A stretch of 64,000 bases of DNA. Origin: Roseovarius halotolerans (lineage in GTDB: Bacteria > Pseudomonadota > Alphaproteobacteria > Rhodobacterales > Rhodobacteraceae). The first letter of the stretch is position 1, and every line of letters begins with the position of its first letter. This document shows positions 19,148 through 28,610 of this stretch, in pieces. A program made the position numbers and the translations under genes. The notes under the pieces were generated by a model that saw only the letters and a program-made list of their open reading frames with translations, ran no database searches and was not told the DNA's origin. The stretch spans positions 372,001 to 436,000 of the forward strand of contig NZ_FWFU01000003.1 in NCBI RefSeq assembly GCF_900172255.1. The letters run 5' to 3'.

Positions 19148-20212
19148 ATGGCTTTGCCGGTCGGCACACAGATGAAATACTGGGGCATCGCTTCGGCGGT
19201 GTTCATGGTCATCATGTGGTTTCTCGGGGATGTCATCCTGCCTTTCGTGCTGGGCGGCGCGATCGCCTATTTCCTTGATCCGCTGGCCGACCGGCTGGAG
19301 CGCATGGGGGCATCGCGCGCGGTGGCGGTGACGCTGATCACGCTGCTTGCGCTGCTGGTCTTCGTGGTGATGGCGCTTCTGGTGGTGCCGACGCTCATTC
19401 AGCAATCCGTGGCCCTCTTCGATACCGCGCCCAAGCTGTTCGGCCAGTTCCAGGAGGTGCTGACAGAACGTTTCCCCTCGGTCGTCAACGAGGATTCGGT
19501 GCTGCGCAAGTCGCTGATCGCCATCGGGCAGACCATCAGCGACCGCGGCGGACAGGTGCTCGAATCGGTGCTGAGTTCGGCCGCCTCGCTGATCAACGTG
19601 GTGCTGTTGTTCGTGATCGTGCCGGTGGTGGCCTTCTACCTGCTGTACGACTGGGACCGCATGGTCGCGCGCATCGACGAACTGCTGCCGCGCGACCACG
19701 CGCCAGTGATCCGTCACCTGGCGCGCGATATCGACCGGACGCTGGCCAGCTTCATTCGGGGCATGGGCACGGTCTGTCTGATCCTTGGCACCTATTACGC
19801 CCTGGCGCTGATGCTGGTGGGGCTGCAATTCGGCCTTGTGGTGGGGGCCGTGGCGGGACTGATCACCTTCATCCCCTATATCGGCGCGGTGGTGGGCGGC
19901 GCGCTGGCGATCGGGCTGGCGCTGTTCCAGTTCTGGGGCGACTGGGTCAGCATCGGGCTGGTGGCGGGCATCTTCGTGCTGGGCCAGGTGGCCGAGGGCA
20001 ATTTCCTGACCCCCAAGCTGGTCGGCAACTCGGTCGGGCTGCACCCTGTCTGGCTGATCTTTGCACTGTCGGTCTTTGGCGCGCTGTTCGGTTTCGTCGG
20101 CATGTTGGTGGCGGTGCCGGTGGCCGCCGCCATCGGTGTGCTGGCCCGCTTCCTGATTTCGCGCTATATGGGTAGCCGCCTTTATCGCGGTCTTTCATCC
20201 ACGGACGAGTGA
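19148..20212 (+). CDS. AI-2E-family transporter (PerM/TqsA-like permease)
   Basis: Encodes 354 residues from the ATG at 19148. It has eight predicted helices with the family arrangement: [20 protein letters not shown] near the N-terminus, a large central soluble region, and the conserved C-terminal block beginning [18 protein letters not shown]. The superfamily exports small molecules or Na+/H+ in different members; AI-2 transport should not be assumed. It is divergent from proS and its stop overlaps the hdaA start (TGATG). Confidence 0.88.
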   Translation: MALPVGTQMKYWGIASAVFMVIMWFLGDVILPFVLGGAIAYFLDPLADRLERMGASRAVAVTLITLLALLVFVVMALLVVPTLIQQSVALFDTAPKLFGQFQEVLTERFPSVVNEDSVLRKSLIAIGQTISDRGGQVLESVLSSAASLINVVLLFVIVPVVAFYLLYDWDRMVARIDELLPRDHAPVIRHLARDIDRTLASFIRGMGTVCLILGTYYALALMLVGLQFGLVVGAVAGLITFIPYIGAVVGGALAIGLALFQFWGDWVSIGLVAGIFVLGQVAEGNFLTPKLVGNSVGLHPVWLIFALSVFGALFGFVGMLVAVPVAAAIGVLARFLISRYMGSRLYRGLSSTDE

Positions 20213-20877
20213 TGCCCGAACAACTCAGCTTCGACCTGCCCGTGCGCGAAGCACTGGGGCGCGACGATTTCTTCGTCTCACCGGCCAATGCCGAGGCCGT
20301 CGCGATGATCGAGGGCTGGCAGGGCTGGCCGGCGCGCAAGCTGTTGCTGATCGGCCCCGAAGACGCGGGCAAGACGCATCTGGCGCATGTCTGGGCCGTC
20401 CTGTCAGGCGCGCGCATCATCGCCGCGCGCGACCTGGCCGGGGCAGATATCCCCGCCCTCGCCCAGACCCATCTGGCGATCGAGGATTGCGACTCCATCG
20501 CGGGCGATCCCGACGCCGAAGAGGCGCTGTTTCACCTCCATAACCTTGCGCTGGCCGAGGGCCGCTCGATCCTGATGACCGCCTCGCGCCCACCGCGCGA
20601 CTGGAATCTCACACTGCCAGACCTTGCCAGCCGGATGCAGGGCACGCCCGCCACGATCCTGCGCGAGCCGGACGATGCGCTGCTGGCGGCGGTGCTGATG
20701 AAGCTGATGCAGGATCGCCAGCTGTCTCCCACGCCCAACACGATTCCCTATCTCGTGCGCCGGATCGACCGCTCGTTCGCGGCCGCCCGCGAAGTGGTGG
20801 CCGGGCTTGATGCGCTGGCGCTCGAGACCAAGAGTCCGATCACGCGCCATCTTGCCACGAAGTTGCTGGACAAGTGA
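20212..20877 (+). CDS. hdaA: HdaA-like DnaA regulatory inactivator (DnaA ATPase paralogue)
   Basis: Encodes 221 residues, starting at the ATG that overlaps the previous stop; a GTG at 20209 is the alternative. The N-terminal QLSFDL is a beta-clamp-binding motif like that of Hda. An AAA+ core follows with Walker [10 protein letters not shown] and a Walker B-like LAIEDCDSI, and no DnaA domain IV is present. Hda/HdaA bound to the sliding clamp stimulates ATP hydrolysis by DnaA and prevents re-initiation. It precedes ppk1, an arrangement recurrent in alphaproteobacteria. Confidence 0.9.
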   Translation: MPEQLSFDLPVREALGRDDFFVSPANAEAVAMIEGWQGWPARKLLLIGPEDAGKTHLAHVWAVLSGARIIAARDLAGADIPALAQTHLAIEDCDSIAGDPDAEEALFHLHNLALAEGRSILMTASRPPRDWNLTLPDLASRMQGTPATILREPDDALLAAVLMKLMQDRQLSPTPNTIPYLVRRIDRSFAAAREVVAGLDALALETKSPITRHLATKLLDK

Positions 20878-20935
20878 CCGTCCGGGCGGCAGACTTCGTC
20901 ACCTTTCCGTTACACGCCAACGCCATAAGGCCCGC

Positions 20936-23110
20936 ATGAACAAAGCAGATTTTCTCAATTCCCCGACGCCCGAGCCAATCGATCTGCCTGATCTGGATCT
21001 GCACGGGCCGGGACGCTTCTACAACCGCGAACTCAGCTGGCTGGGCTTCAACTGGCGCGTGCTGGGCGAAGCGCAGAACCAGCGTGTTCCGCTGCTTGAA
21101 CGCCTGCGCTTCCTGTCGATCTCGGCCACCAATCTCGACGAGTTCTACAACGTGCGCGTCGCGGGCCTGCGTGAACTCGCCCATGCGGGCAACACCACCC
21201 CCGCCGATGACGGCCTGACCCCCGCCGAACAGCTGGTGCTGATCAACGAAAACGCCCGCCGCCTTCTGGATGCGCAGCAGGAAACCTTCGAGACCCTGCG
21301 CCGCGAGATGGAAGGCGAGAATATCTCGATCCTCGACGCGGGCAGCCTGACCGATACCGACCGCGCATACCTGGGCGAGATGTTCCTCAACAAGGTGTTC
21401 CCGGTGCTGTCGCCGCTGGCCATCGACCCGGCGCATCCGTTCCCCTTCATCCCCAACCTGGGCTATTCGCTCGCGCTCCAGCTTGAGCGCAAATCCGACA
21501 AGCGCCCGCTTCAGGCGCTGTTGCCCATTCCCCAGCAGATCGACCGCTTCGTCAGCCTGCCCGCAGAGCCGGGCTTTCACCGCGTGATCCCGCTGGAAGA
21601 ACTGCTTCTGGTGCATCTCGACAGCCTGTTCCCGGGCTATGTCCACAAGGGGCATTGCGCCTTCAGGGTGCTGCGCGACAGCGATCTGGAAGTCGAGGAA
21701 GAGGCCGAAGACCTGGTGCGCGAATTTGAAGTGGCGCTGAAACGCCGTCGCCGGGGCGAAGTGGTGCGCATGAAGATCTCGACCAACGCCCCCGAGGCGC
21801 TGCGCCGCGTGATCATGGACGAGCTGCATGTCATCCCCGACGAGGTGGTCGAGGTCGAAGGCATGATCGGGCTGGCCGATCTCAAGGAACTGGTGCTGGA
21901 TGACCGCCCCGACCTTCTGTGGCCTTCCTTTACCCCGCGCGTGCCCGAACGGGTGCAGGACCATGACGGCGACATGTTCGCGGCCATCCGCCAGAAGGAC
22001 ATGCTGCTGCACCACCCCTACGAGACCTTCGACATGGTGGTGCGGTTCCTCGCGCAGGCGGCGCGCGATCCCAACGTGGTGGCGATCAAGCAGACGCTTT
22101 ATCGCACCTCCAAGGACAGTCCCATCGTCAGCGCACTCTGCGAAGCCGCCGAGGACGGCAAATCCGTCACCGCGCTGGTCGAGCTCAAGGCGCGCTTTGA
22201 CGAGGCCGCCAATATCCGCCAGTCACGGCGGCTGGAACGTGCGGGCGCGCATGTGGTCTATGGCTTTCTCGATCTCAAGACCCATGCCAAGATATCGACC
22301 GTGGTGCGCCGCGAAGGCGACAGCCTCGTGACCTATACCCATTACGGCACCGGCAATTATCACCCGATCACCGCCAAGATATATACCGATCTCAGCCTGT
22401 TCACCTGCGATCCGGCGCTGGGGCGCGATGCGACAAAGGTGTTCAACTACCTCTCGGGCTATGCCCAGCCCGAGAAGCTGGACAATCTGGCGATCTCGCC
22501 GATCTCGCTCAAGCCGCGCCTGATCGAGATGATCGCGCGCGAGGCCGAGCATGCCCGCGCCGGCAAGCCCGCCGCGATCTGGGCCAAGATGAACGCGCTG
22601 ATCGAGCCGGACGTGATCGACGCGCTTTATGCCGCCAGCCAGGCGGGGGTGAAGATCAACCTCGTGGTGCGCGGCATCTGCGGGCTGCGCCCCGGCGTCC
22701 GGGGGCTCAGCGAAACCATCCGCGTCAAGTCCATCGTCGGGCGGTTCCTCGAGCATTCGCGCATCGTCTGTTTCGGCAACGGCGCCGACCTGCCCTCCAA
22801 GAAGGCGCGGGTCTATATCAGCTCGGCCGACTGGATGGGGCGCAACCTCAGCCGCCGCGTCGAAACCCTGGTCGAAATCCAGAACCCGACCGTCAAGGCC
22901 CAGATCGTCAGTCAGGTGATGGCGGCCAACATGGCCGACGTGGCACAAAGCTGGGTCATGTCGGGCGATGGCAATTTCACCCGCGCCGAGGTTGCCGAAG
23001 GCGAATTCGCCTTCAACTGCCACCGCTTCTTCATGGAGAACCCGTCATTGTCGGGGCGCGGGTCCGCGGGCGCTTCGGATGTGCCCAAGTTGACTCACAC
23101 CGAAGACTGA
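20936..23110 (+). CDS. ppk: Polyphosphate kinase 1
   Basis: Encodes 724 residues from the ATG at 20936. The N domain begins [16 protein letters not shown], the head domain follows, and the C1/C2 phospholipase D-like domains hold the catalytic His in LKTHAKI and the segment [19 protein letters not shown]. It reversibly transfers the gamma phosphate of ATP to polyphosphate at the membrane. Placed between hdaA (58 bases upstream) and ppx (62 bases downstream) on the same strand, probably one operon. Confidence 0.97.
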   Translation: MNKADFLNSPTPEPIDLPDLDLHGPGRFYNRELSWLGFNWRVLGEAQNQRVPLLERLRFLSISATNLDEFYNVRVAGLRELAHAGNTTPADDGLTPAEQLVLINENARRLLDAQQETFETLRREMEGENISILDAGSLTDTDRAYLGEMFLNKVFPVLSPLAIDPAHPFPFIPNLGYSLALQLERKSDKRPLQALLPIPQQIDRFVSLPAEPGFHRVIPLEELLLVHLDSLFPGYVHKGHCAFRVLRDSDLEVEEEAEDLVREFEVALKRRRRGEVVRMKISTNAPEALRRVIMDELHVIPDEVVEVEGMIGLADLKELVLDDRPDLLWPSFTPRVPERVQDHDGDMFAAIRQKDMLLHHPYETFDMVVRFLAQAARDPNVVAIKQTLYRTSKDSPIVSALCEAAEDGKSVTALVELKARFDEAANIRQSRRLERAGAHVVYGFLDLKTHAKISTVVRREGDSLVTYTHYGTGNYHPITAKIYTDLSLFTCDPALGRDATKVFNYLSGYAQPEKLDNLAISPISLKPRLIEMIAREAEHARAGKPAAIWAKMNALIEPDVIDALYAASQAGVKINLVVRGICGLRPGVRGLSETIRVKSIVGRFLEHSRIVCFGNGADLPSKKARVYISSADWMGRNLSRRVETLVEIQNPTVKAQIVSQVMAANMADVAQSWVMSGDGNFTRAEVAEGEFAFNCHRFFMENPSLSGRGSAGASDVPKLTHTED

Positions 23111-23172
23111 TCGGGTGATTGACCCCTCGGGCCACCTGGCCCATAAGAGGGCCGCACAGACCCGAGAGGCAC

Positions 23173-24726
23173 ATGGACGGCACCAGCGATCCGGCGCATC
23201 AGGATGATGGCGGGCCATTTGGCCGCCCCCTGTTCGACAAGCCCTCGGCCCGCGCGCTCAGCCGTGTGGGCGTGGTCGATGTGGGCTCCAACTCGGTGCG
23301 TCTGGTGGTGTTCGACGGCGCCGCGCGCAGCCCCGCCTATTTCTACAATGAAAAGATCATGTGCGGGCTTGGCGCGGGCATGTCCGACAGCGGCCGTCTC
23401 AATCCCCAGGGGCGCGAACGCGCGCTGGCCGCGCTCAGGCGCTTCAGGCTGCTGGGCGACGGGATGGGCACCGGGGCGCTGAGCGCGGTTGCAACCGCCG
23501 CCGTGCGCGACGCCGAGGACGGCGCAGAATTCCGCGACCAGGTCGAACGCGAGACCGGCATCCGCCTCTGGGTGATCGACGGGCGCGAAGAGGCGCGCCT
23601 TTCGGCGCAGGGCGTATTGCTGGGCTGGCCGGGCTCCTATGGGCTGGTCTGCGATATCGGCGGCTCGTCGATGGAACTGGCGGAAATCAACGGCGGCACC
23701 GTCGGAGAACGCATGTCGTCGTCGCTGGGGCCGCTCAAGCTGCGCGACCTCAAGGGCGGCAAGAAAGCCCGCAAGGCGTTGATTCATGACACCCTGGCGC
23801 GCATGCGCAAGGAACTGGGCGAGCAGAAGAACCGCCTGTTCCTGGTCGGCGGCTCCTGGCGTGCCATCGCCAAGATCGACATGGCACGGCGCGGTTATCC
23901 GCTTCAGGTGCTGCATGAATACCGCATGACCCCCAAGGCAGTGCGCGAGACCGCAAAATATATCGAGAAGAACGACCTTGAAGAGCTGCGCAGCCGCGCC
24001 GGGGTCTCTTCGGCGCGCGCCGAACTCGTGCCCTACGCCATCGAGGTCCTGCGCGAGGTGGTGCGCACCTTCAAGCCGCGCGACATCGCCGTATCGAGCT
24101 ATGGTATCCGCGAGGGGCTGCTTTACGAACAGATGCCCCAGCAATTGCGCGACCGCGATCCGCTGATCGAGGCCTGCCGCTTCGCCGAATCCAAGGATGC
24201 CCGCCTGCCCGGCTTTGGCCGCGTGGTCTATGATTTCATCGAGCCGCTGTTCCGCTCGGCGCGCCCCGACCGGCGGCGCATCATCAAGGCTGCATGCCTT
24301 CTGCATGATGTCTCGTGGCGCTCGCATCCCGATTACCGCGCCGAGGATTGCTTTGACAACGCCACCCGCGCCAACCTTGGCGGGCTCAAGCATTCCGAGC
24401 GGGTCTATCTGGGTCTTGCCCTGCTGCACCGCTATTCCAACCGCCGTGAAGGGTCGCGTTTCGAGGATCTTTACGAGCTGATTTCCGAAAAGGACGCCCA
24501 CGAAGCCGAGGTGCTGGGCAAGGCGATGCGCTTTGCCGCGATGCTGTGGCTGCGCGAGGATGCCCGGCTCGGCAAGATGCAGTGGTATCCCAAGAAAAAG
24601 CGGCTGGAGCTGAAACTGTCATCCGACGCGACGCCCCTGTTCGGCGAGGTGGCCGAGGCGCGGTTCCGCTCGCTCGCCGACTCGCTGCAGGCCGAACCCG
24701 TCATCGTCACCCCGCCCGGCGCCTGA
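23173..24726 (+). CDS. ppx: Exopolyphosphatase (Ppx/GppA family)
   Basis: Encodes 517 residues from the ATG preceded by GAGAGG. The actin-like ATPase fold shows phosphate-1 GVVDVGSNSVRLVVFDG and phosphate-2 CDIGGSSMEL, followed by a C-terminal HD-like helical domain (ACLLHDVSWR). It removes terminal phosphate from polyphosphate and may also act on pppGpp. Directly following ppk1, it forms a synthesis/degradation pair. The annotated end is 10 bases before the convergent hypothetical gene. Confidence 0.95.
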   Translation: MDGTSDPAHQDDGGPFGRPLFDKPSARALSRVGVVDVGSNSVRLVVFDGAARSPAYFYNEKIMCGLGAGMSDSGRLNPQGRERALAALRRFRLLGDGMGTGALSAVATAAVRDAEDGAEFRDQVERETGIRLWVIDGREEARLSAQGVLLGWPGSYGLVCDIGGSSMELAEINGGTVGERMSSSLGPLKLRDLKGGKKARKALIHDTLARMRKELGEQKNRLFLVGGSWRAIAKIDMARRGYPLQVLHEYRMTPKAVRETAKYIEKNDLEELRSRAGVSSARAELVPYAIEVLREVVRTFKPRDIAVSSYGIREGLLYEQMPQQLRDRDPLIEACRFAESKDARLPGFGRVVYDFIEPLFRSARPDRRRIIKAACLLHDVSWRSHPDYRAEDCFDNATRANLGGLKHSERVYLGLALLHRYSNRREGSRFEDLYELISEKDAHEAEVLGKAMRFAAMLWLREDARLGKMQWYPKKKRLELKLSSDATPLFGEVAEARFRSLADSLQAEPVIVTPPGA

Positions 24727-24735
24727 GCCGCCGCG

Positions 24736-25113
24736 TCAGATGTCGATCTCGCCCTCGCCGGGCGGGTCGACCGTTTCATCCTCCGGCTCCAGCGGTGTCT
24801 TGCGGCGCAGGATGATATCGCCATTGGGCAGCATTTCGGGCGGGTGATAGGCGTTGATATCGCCGATCCGCCCCATCAGATCGCCAAAGGCCGGTCCCAT
24901 TTCCTCAACGAAACGCTTGAGATCCGGGCCCATCTCTTCGGCCAGCCCGCGCAGATCGTCCATCGCCGGCTCCATCTCGCGCATGATGCCTTCCATGAAC
25001 AGCCGCGCGCCGCGTTCCATCAGCGACTGTCCCTCATCCTCCGTCGCCTCCTGGGCGCTGGTCGGCAGGGCAAGGCACAGGGCCAGGGCGGAAGTGAGTG
25101 CAATCCGTGTCAT
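24736..25113 (-). CDS. Conserved secreted acidic protein of unknown function
   Basis: Encodes 125 residues from the ATG at 25113. The signal peptide MTRIALTSALALCLALPTSAQ is followed by a Glu/Met-rich helical middle (EGIMREMEPAMDDLRGLAEE) and a short C-terminal segment with YHPPEMLPNGDIILRRK. The extreme acidity and repeated MEP/EEMGP units suggest an elongated helical periplasmic protein. Similar short proteins occur in Rhodobacterales without known function. It follows the endonuclease/phosphatase gene by 31 bases on the same strand. Confidence 0.75.
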   Translation of the reverse strand: MTRIALTSALALCLALPTSAQEATEDEGQSLMERGARLFMEGIMREMEPAMDDLRGLAEEMGPDLKRFVEEMGPAFGDLMGRIGDINAYHPPEMLPNGDIILRRKTPLEPEDETVDPPGEGEIDI

Positions 25114-25144
25114 GACCCCAATATAGGCAAATGCCGCAACGATT

Positions 25145-26182
25145 TTAAGTCGGCAGGTCAATATCCATCGTGACCGGGAAATGATCCGAGGCCGTCAGCA
25201 GCGCCTCGCGCAGTTCCGGCAGCTTCCAGCAGACCGGATCGTCGAACGGATGCCAGATCCGCCAGACCGGATCGCGCGCCGCCAGCTCGGGCGACACCAT
25301 GACATAATCCAGCAAAGCCTGAAGATAGCGTTTCTCGCTGGGCAGGTAGAACCGCGCGGTGGTGCTGCGCGCACCGATGGTTCGGGTCAGCGCACGCCGC
25401 GCATGGGGGTCGAACAGCTGCGCCCCCGCCGCAACCCCATCGCCCATCACGATCTCGACCGAGGAGCGGCCAAACAGATGCTCGTATTCGTCAAGACCGG
25501 GGCCGTCATTGAGATCGCCCAGCACCACCAGCGGCTCGCTTGCCTGCAAATGCTGCTCGATGCGGCGGCGCAGCCAGACCGCCTGCGCCTGCTGCTTGCG
25601 CCGGTTGGCGATGGCAAGCCGCATGATCTGATCGCGCGTGCGCGCCCCGTGCGGCGCCTTGGATTTCAGATGCGCGCCGATCATGCGGAACGCAAAGCCG
25701 CCGGATGTCTCGCAAGCGAGCTCCAGCGGCGGCTTGGAAAACTCCACCAGATCCTCGGTGTCGTCGATATCGAGATCGATCCGGAACACGCCGTCAAAGC
25801 GCGGCGCCTCGTCCGAGCCCTTCTTGCCGGTCGCGACGCCCTTGGGATCATGCCGGCAGCTCAGCCTGTCAGGGTCGTAGAGCAGCGCGATTTCCTGCTG
25901 CGTCTGGTTGGGAAATCCTGCAACAGCCTTTCGCGCGCGCAGCCCGGCAAAGGCGGCAAAGGCCTCGAGCGCGGGTTCCGTGGCGCGCCGCCCGTTATGG
26001 TCGGGCGCCTCGATCACCATCACCGCATCGGCATCCATCGCCGTGAACACGATGCCGAGCGCGGCCAGCTGATCCGCGCGGGTCACCTCGTGGCGGCCCG
26101 ACCATTCATCATCGGCCAAAAGCCCGCCATCCTTGTCGAACAGCGCATCGAACCATTCGACGTTATAGGCCGCGATCCGCAC
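25145..26182 (-). CDS. Endonuclease/exonuclease/phosphatase (EEP) family protein
   Basis: Encodes 345 residues from a GTG six bases after a perfect GAGGAGG; an ATG at 26197 is the alternative. EEP motifs are IAAYNVEWF at the N-terminus, DAVMVIEAPDH, MIGAHLKSKAPHG, VVLGDLNDGPG and the terminal SDHFPV, giving the metal and phosphate-binding residues of DNase I-like hydrolases. No signal peptide, so cytoplasmic. Substrate (nucleic acid, nucleotide or phospholipid-like) is unknown. Overlaps the end of the DjlA-like gene by 20 bases. Confidence 0.88.
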   Translation of the reverse strand: MRIAAYNVEWFDALFDKDGGLLADDEWSGRHEVTRADQLAALGIVFTAMDADAVMVIEAPDHNGRRATEPALEAFAAFAGLRARKAVAGFPNQTQQEIALLYDPDRLSCRHDPKGVATGKKGSDEAPRFDGVFRIDLDIDDTEDLVEFSKPPLELACETSGGFAFRMIGAHLKSKAPHGARTRDQIMRLAIANRRKQQAQAVWLRRRIEQHLQASEPLVVLGDLNDGPGLDEYEHLFGRSSVEIVMGDGVAAGAQLFDPHARRALTRTIGARSTTARFYLPSEKRYLQALLDYVMVSPELAARDPVWRIWHPFDDPVCWKLPELREALLTASDHFPVTMDIDLPT

Positions 26183-26861
26183 CCGCGGCCTCCTCATTGA
26201 TCTCTTCCCAGGCGCGGTTGATATCGACCATGCGCTTTTCAGCCATGCGGATCGCCTCGGGCGGCACGCCGCGCGCGATCATCCGGTCGGGGTGGCTCTC
26301 GCGCACCATCTTCTGCCAGGCCTTGCGGATCTGCGGCATGGGCGTGTCGGGGTGCACCCCAAGCACGCTGTAGGGGTCGGGCTTCGCATCCACCACGAAC
26401 CGGCTGCGCAGACGGCGGAAATCGCCCTCGTCAAGGCCGAATATCTCGGCCACCCGGCGCAGGAAGTCATCCTCGTTGGGGTGATAGGCGCCATCCGCCA
26501 GCGCGATATGGAACAATCCCTCCATCAGATCGCACAGCGTGCCATCCTGCCCGCTGAACATCTGGCGGATGCGGCGCGCGTAATCCTCGAATCCCGCCAC
26601 GTCCTGCCGGGCAAGGTTGAACACCCTCGCCGCGCCCGCCTCGTCCTCGCGCGCGATCTGGAACACCTCGCGAAAGGCGGTGACCTCGTCGCGCGTCACC
26701 TGCCCGTCCGCCTTGGCCATCTTCGCCCCCAGCGCGATCACCGCGATGGTAAAGGCGACGCTGCGCTCGGGCGGGCTGCGCAGCTTGTCGAATACCGCGC
26801 TCAGCCCCTCGCCCTTGGCCAGTGACGAGATCGCCTCGGATATCCGCGTCCAGATCGACAT
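26163..26861 (-). CDS. DjlA-like co-chaperone (TerB domain plus C-terminal J domain)
   Basis: Encodes 232 residues. Residues about 30-150 form a TerB-like helical domain (IAVIALGAKMAKADGQVTRDE and later LFHIALADGAYHPNEDDFL, two pseudo-repeats with acidic metal-site-like residues). Residues about 165-228 are a J domain (DPYSVLGVHPDTPMPQIRKAW) with the essential HPD motif in ESHPDRM. J domains stimulate Hsp70 ATPase. The membrane anchor of E. coli DjlA is missing, so this form is cytoplasmic. Confidence 0.88.
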   Translation of the reverse strand: MSIWTRISEAISSLAKGEGLSAVFDKLRSPPERSVAFTIAVIALGAKMAKADGQVTRDEVTAFREVFQIAREDEAGAARVFNLARQDVAGFEDYARRIRQMFSGQDGTLCDLMEGLFHIALADGAYHPNEDDFLRRVAEIFGLDEGDFRRLRSRFVVDAKPDPYSVLGVHPDTPMPQIRKAWQKMVRESHPDRMIARGVPPEAIRMAEKRMVDINRAWEEINEEAAGADRGL

Positions 26862-26902
26862 CACTCAACCTACCCGGTTTGCAAATCCTTGTCAGCGCGG
26901 GA

Positions 26903-27391
26903 TCACAGACGTTTCTGCAACAGGACAAGATCCATCCAGCGCCCGAATTTCCATCCGACCTGCGCCAGCACCGCGATGCGCAGGTATCCCAAACGCTCGT
27001 GAAAGGCCACAGCCGACGGATTCTCGCCGCTCACGCCTGCAAACATCGTATGCATCTTTGCGCCGCGCGCATGATCCTCGATCGCCCCCAGAAGCGCGCG
27101 CCCCACACCGCGCCCGCGCGCGCCGTCACCAAGGATGATGGTATGTTCGCCGGTGCGCGCATAACCCGGACCGCCGCGGAACTGCCCGTAGGCCGCAAAA
27201 CCCAGCAGCCTGCCGTCTTCCTCAGCCAACAGGAATTCATGCCCCGCCGCCCTGCGCGCGGCGATGTCGGCGGCAATATCCGCAGCGGATTTTTCCTGGC
27301 TGTTGAAGGTGATCGCCGTGTCGCGGATCACAGGGTTCCACAGCGCGGCGATGGCGGGCGCGTCATCCGCCTGCGCGGCACGGGTGATCAT
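26903..27391 (-). CDS. GNAT-family N-acetyltransferase (phosphinothricin acetyltransferase-like)
   Basis: Encodes 162 residues. The fold starts ITRAAQADDAPAIAALWNPVI, with the acetyl-CoA pyrophosphate loop GARGRGVGRALL and the later NPSAVAFHERLGY, typical of the PAT/Bar branch of GNAT enzymes. Such enzymes acetylate amino groups of small molecules, including methionine sulfone and sulfoximine; resistance to phosphinothricin is not implied. Start codon overlaps the stop of the upstream VOC-family gene by 4 bases. Confidence 0.85.
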   Translation of the reverse strand: MITRAAQADDAPAIAALWNPVIRDTAITFNSQEKSAADIAADIAARRAAGHEFLLAEEDGRLLGFAAYGQFRGGPGYARTGEHTIILGDGARGRGVGRALLGAIEDHARGAKMHTMFAGVSGENPSAVAFHERLGYLRIAVLAQVGWKFGRWMDLVLLQKRL

Positions 27392-27999
27392 TCCAGCACC
27401 CTCAAGCCGCCGGGCGTCGAGATTTCAGCCCTCAGACCTGGTGCACCGCGCTCGAAAACCACGCGCGAATCCGAAAGTTCAGGTCCCAGCAGGTCGGCCA
27501 GCTGCCCGGCCTCGGGGTGGCTCACCACCAGCCGCGCCAAAGTGCAGCCCGACGCCGCCAGCCGGTTCGCGGGATGCGCATCGCCCGCCCATTCGATCAG
27601 CGCCGGAAAGCGGTTGTCGAACGCGAGCACCCCGTCGCGCGGAACCGCCATGCGCCAGCTGAGGTCGCCCCGCTCAAGCGCGATGGGGTCGCCCGCCCCC
27701 GGATAGCGCGTCAGCGCCGCCCCAAGATCGTCGCAGCGGCAGATCCAGCATTGCAAGGCGGGCGGCCCGTCGAAACTGTCAAGATCGAACCAGCGCGCGC
27801 CCTCGGGCGCCGGTGCGTCGGGGTCGATGGCGATCACCTCAAGGTAAATCCCGTTCTCGAGCCCCAGCAACAGGTTATGCGTGCCAAAGCGCGCATGCTG
27901 CCCGCCGGCCTGCAGGCGCACGCCCAGCGCCTCCTCGACCGCCGCGCGCCCCTCCTCGAGGTCGCGCGCCGCCACCGCCAGATGATCCAGTTCCAGCAT
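27388..27999 (-). CDS. VOC/glyoxalase-like domain protein
   Basis: Encodes 203 residues. The N-terminus LDHLAVAARDLEEGRAAVEE and the metal-ligand-type segment HNLLLGLENGIYLEVIAID match the Glyoxalase_3-like branch of the VOC superfamily. Function in the family is mostly unassigned; a divalent-metal lyase or isomerase activity is possible. Coupled by a 4-base overlap to the acetyltransferase gene downstream. Confidence 0.82.
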   Translation of the reverse strand: MLELDHLAVAARDLEEGRAAVEEALGVRLQAGGQHARFGTHNLLLGLENGIYLEVIAIDPDAPAPEGARWFDLDSFDGPPALQCWICRCDDLGAALTRYPGAGDPIALERGDLSWRMAVPRDGVLAFDNRFPALIEWAGDAHPANRLAASGCTLARLVVSHPEAGQLADLLGPELSDSRVVFERGAPGLRAEISTPGGLRVLE

Positions 28000-28017
28000 C
28001 GCTCATCCCTTCGCGGC

Positions 28018-28521
28018 TCAGCCAGCGACTCCCGTGCCAAGCCGCAGCAAGGCCCAGAGCGCCACCAGCACCGTCGGCGCGAAACTGCCCGCAAAGCCGA
28101 AGACGCGCAAGGGCGTCGAGCAATGGTAGCCCACCCAATAGACCAGCCGCATCAGCGCGAACCCCAAGCCCAGCACCATGATCGCCCCCGGCCCCGCATC
28201 GCCCAGCATGATCGCCGCCGCCGGCCAGATGCAAAGCGCGATCAGCAACTGCTCCACCGTGTTCTGCAAGACCCGCTGATCGAGCGCCGCAGGCCCCTGC
28301 AACGCGCCCCCTTCCAGCATTGCGGCGTCGCCATATCGGCGCAGCACCACCCGCGCCACCATCATCGCCAGCACCAGCCCCGGCGCCATGAAGGCCGTCA
28401 TGATCGTCGGCATCAGCGTAAAGACCGGCAGCGTGACAAACCGCGCCGCGACCCAGAGCAGCATCACCGCCCATACCACCCCGGCGCCCGCCGCAATCTT
28501 TATCCTGCCTCGTTGCGTCAT
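28018..28521 (-). CDS. MAPEG-family membrane protein
   Basis: Encodes 167 residues from the ATG at 28521, which has AAGGA eight bases upstream; the ATG at 28530 overlaps that site. Four transmembrane helices and the loop LDQRVLQNTVEQLLIAL, containing the Gln/Asn/Glu pattern that in MAPEG enzymes contacts glutathione, support the assignment. Members are membrane glutathione transferases or eicosanoid enzymes in eukaryotes; bacterial roles are unclear. Upstream lies a dispersed hairpin repeat. Confidence 0.8.
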   Translation of the reverse strand: MTQRGRIKIAAGAGVVWAVMLLWVAARFVTLPVFTLMPTIMTAFMAPGLVLAMMVARVVLRRYGDAAMLEGGALQGPAALDQRVLQNTVEQLLIALCIWPAAAIMLGDAGPGAIMVLGLGFALMRLVYWVGYHCSTPLRVFGFAGSFAPTVLVALWALLRLGTGVAG

Positions 28522-28530
28522 GCCCCGCAT

Positions 28531-28605
28531 CCTTCATCTTGCCCCGAAATACTCTGGGGGTGAATTGGCCGCAGGCCAAGAGGGGGCAACGCCCCCTCCC
28601 TTTCC
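28531..28605. repeat. Dispersed hairpin repeat, copy 1
   Basis: Begins CCTTCATCTTGCCCCGAAAT, then ACTCTGGGGG, followed by two short hairpins: TTGGCCGCAGGCCAA and AGGGGGCAACGCCCCCT. It lies between the mutase stop (28611) and the MAPEG start. Copies 2 and 3 at 51333 and 56514 share the CCTTCATC...AATACTC/CTC head and a GC hairpin tail. It may act as a terminator-like or REP-like element. Confidence 0.6.
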
Positions 28606-28610
28606 CGCAA

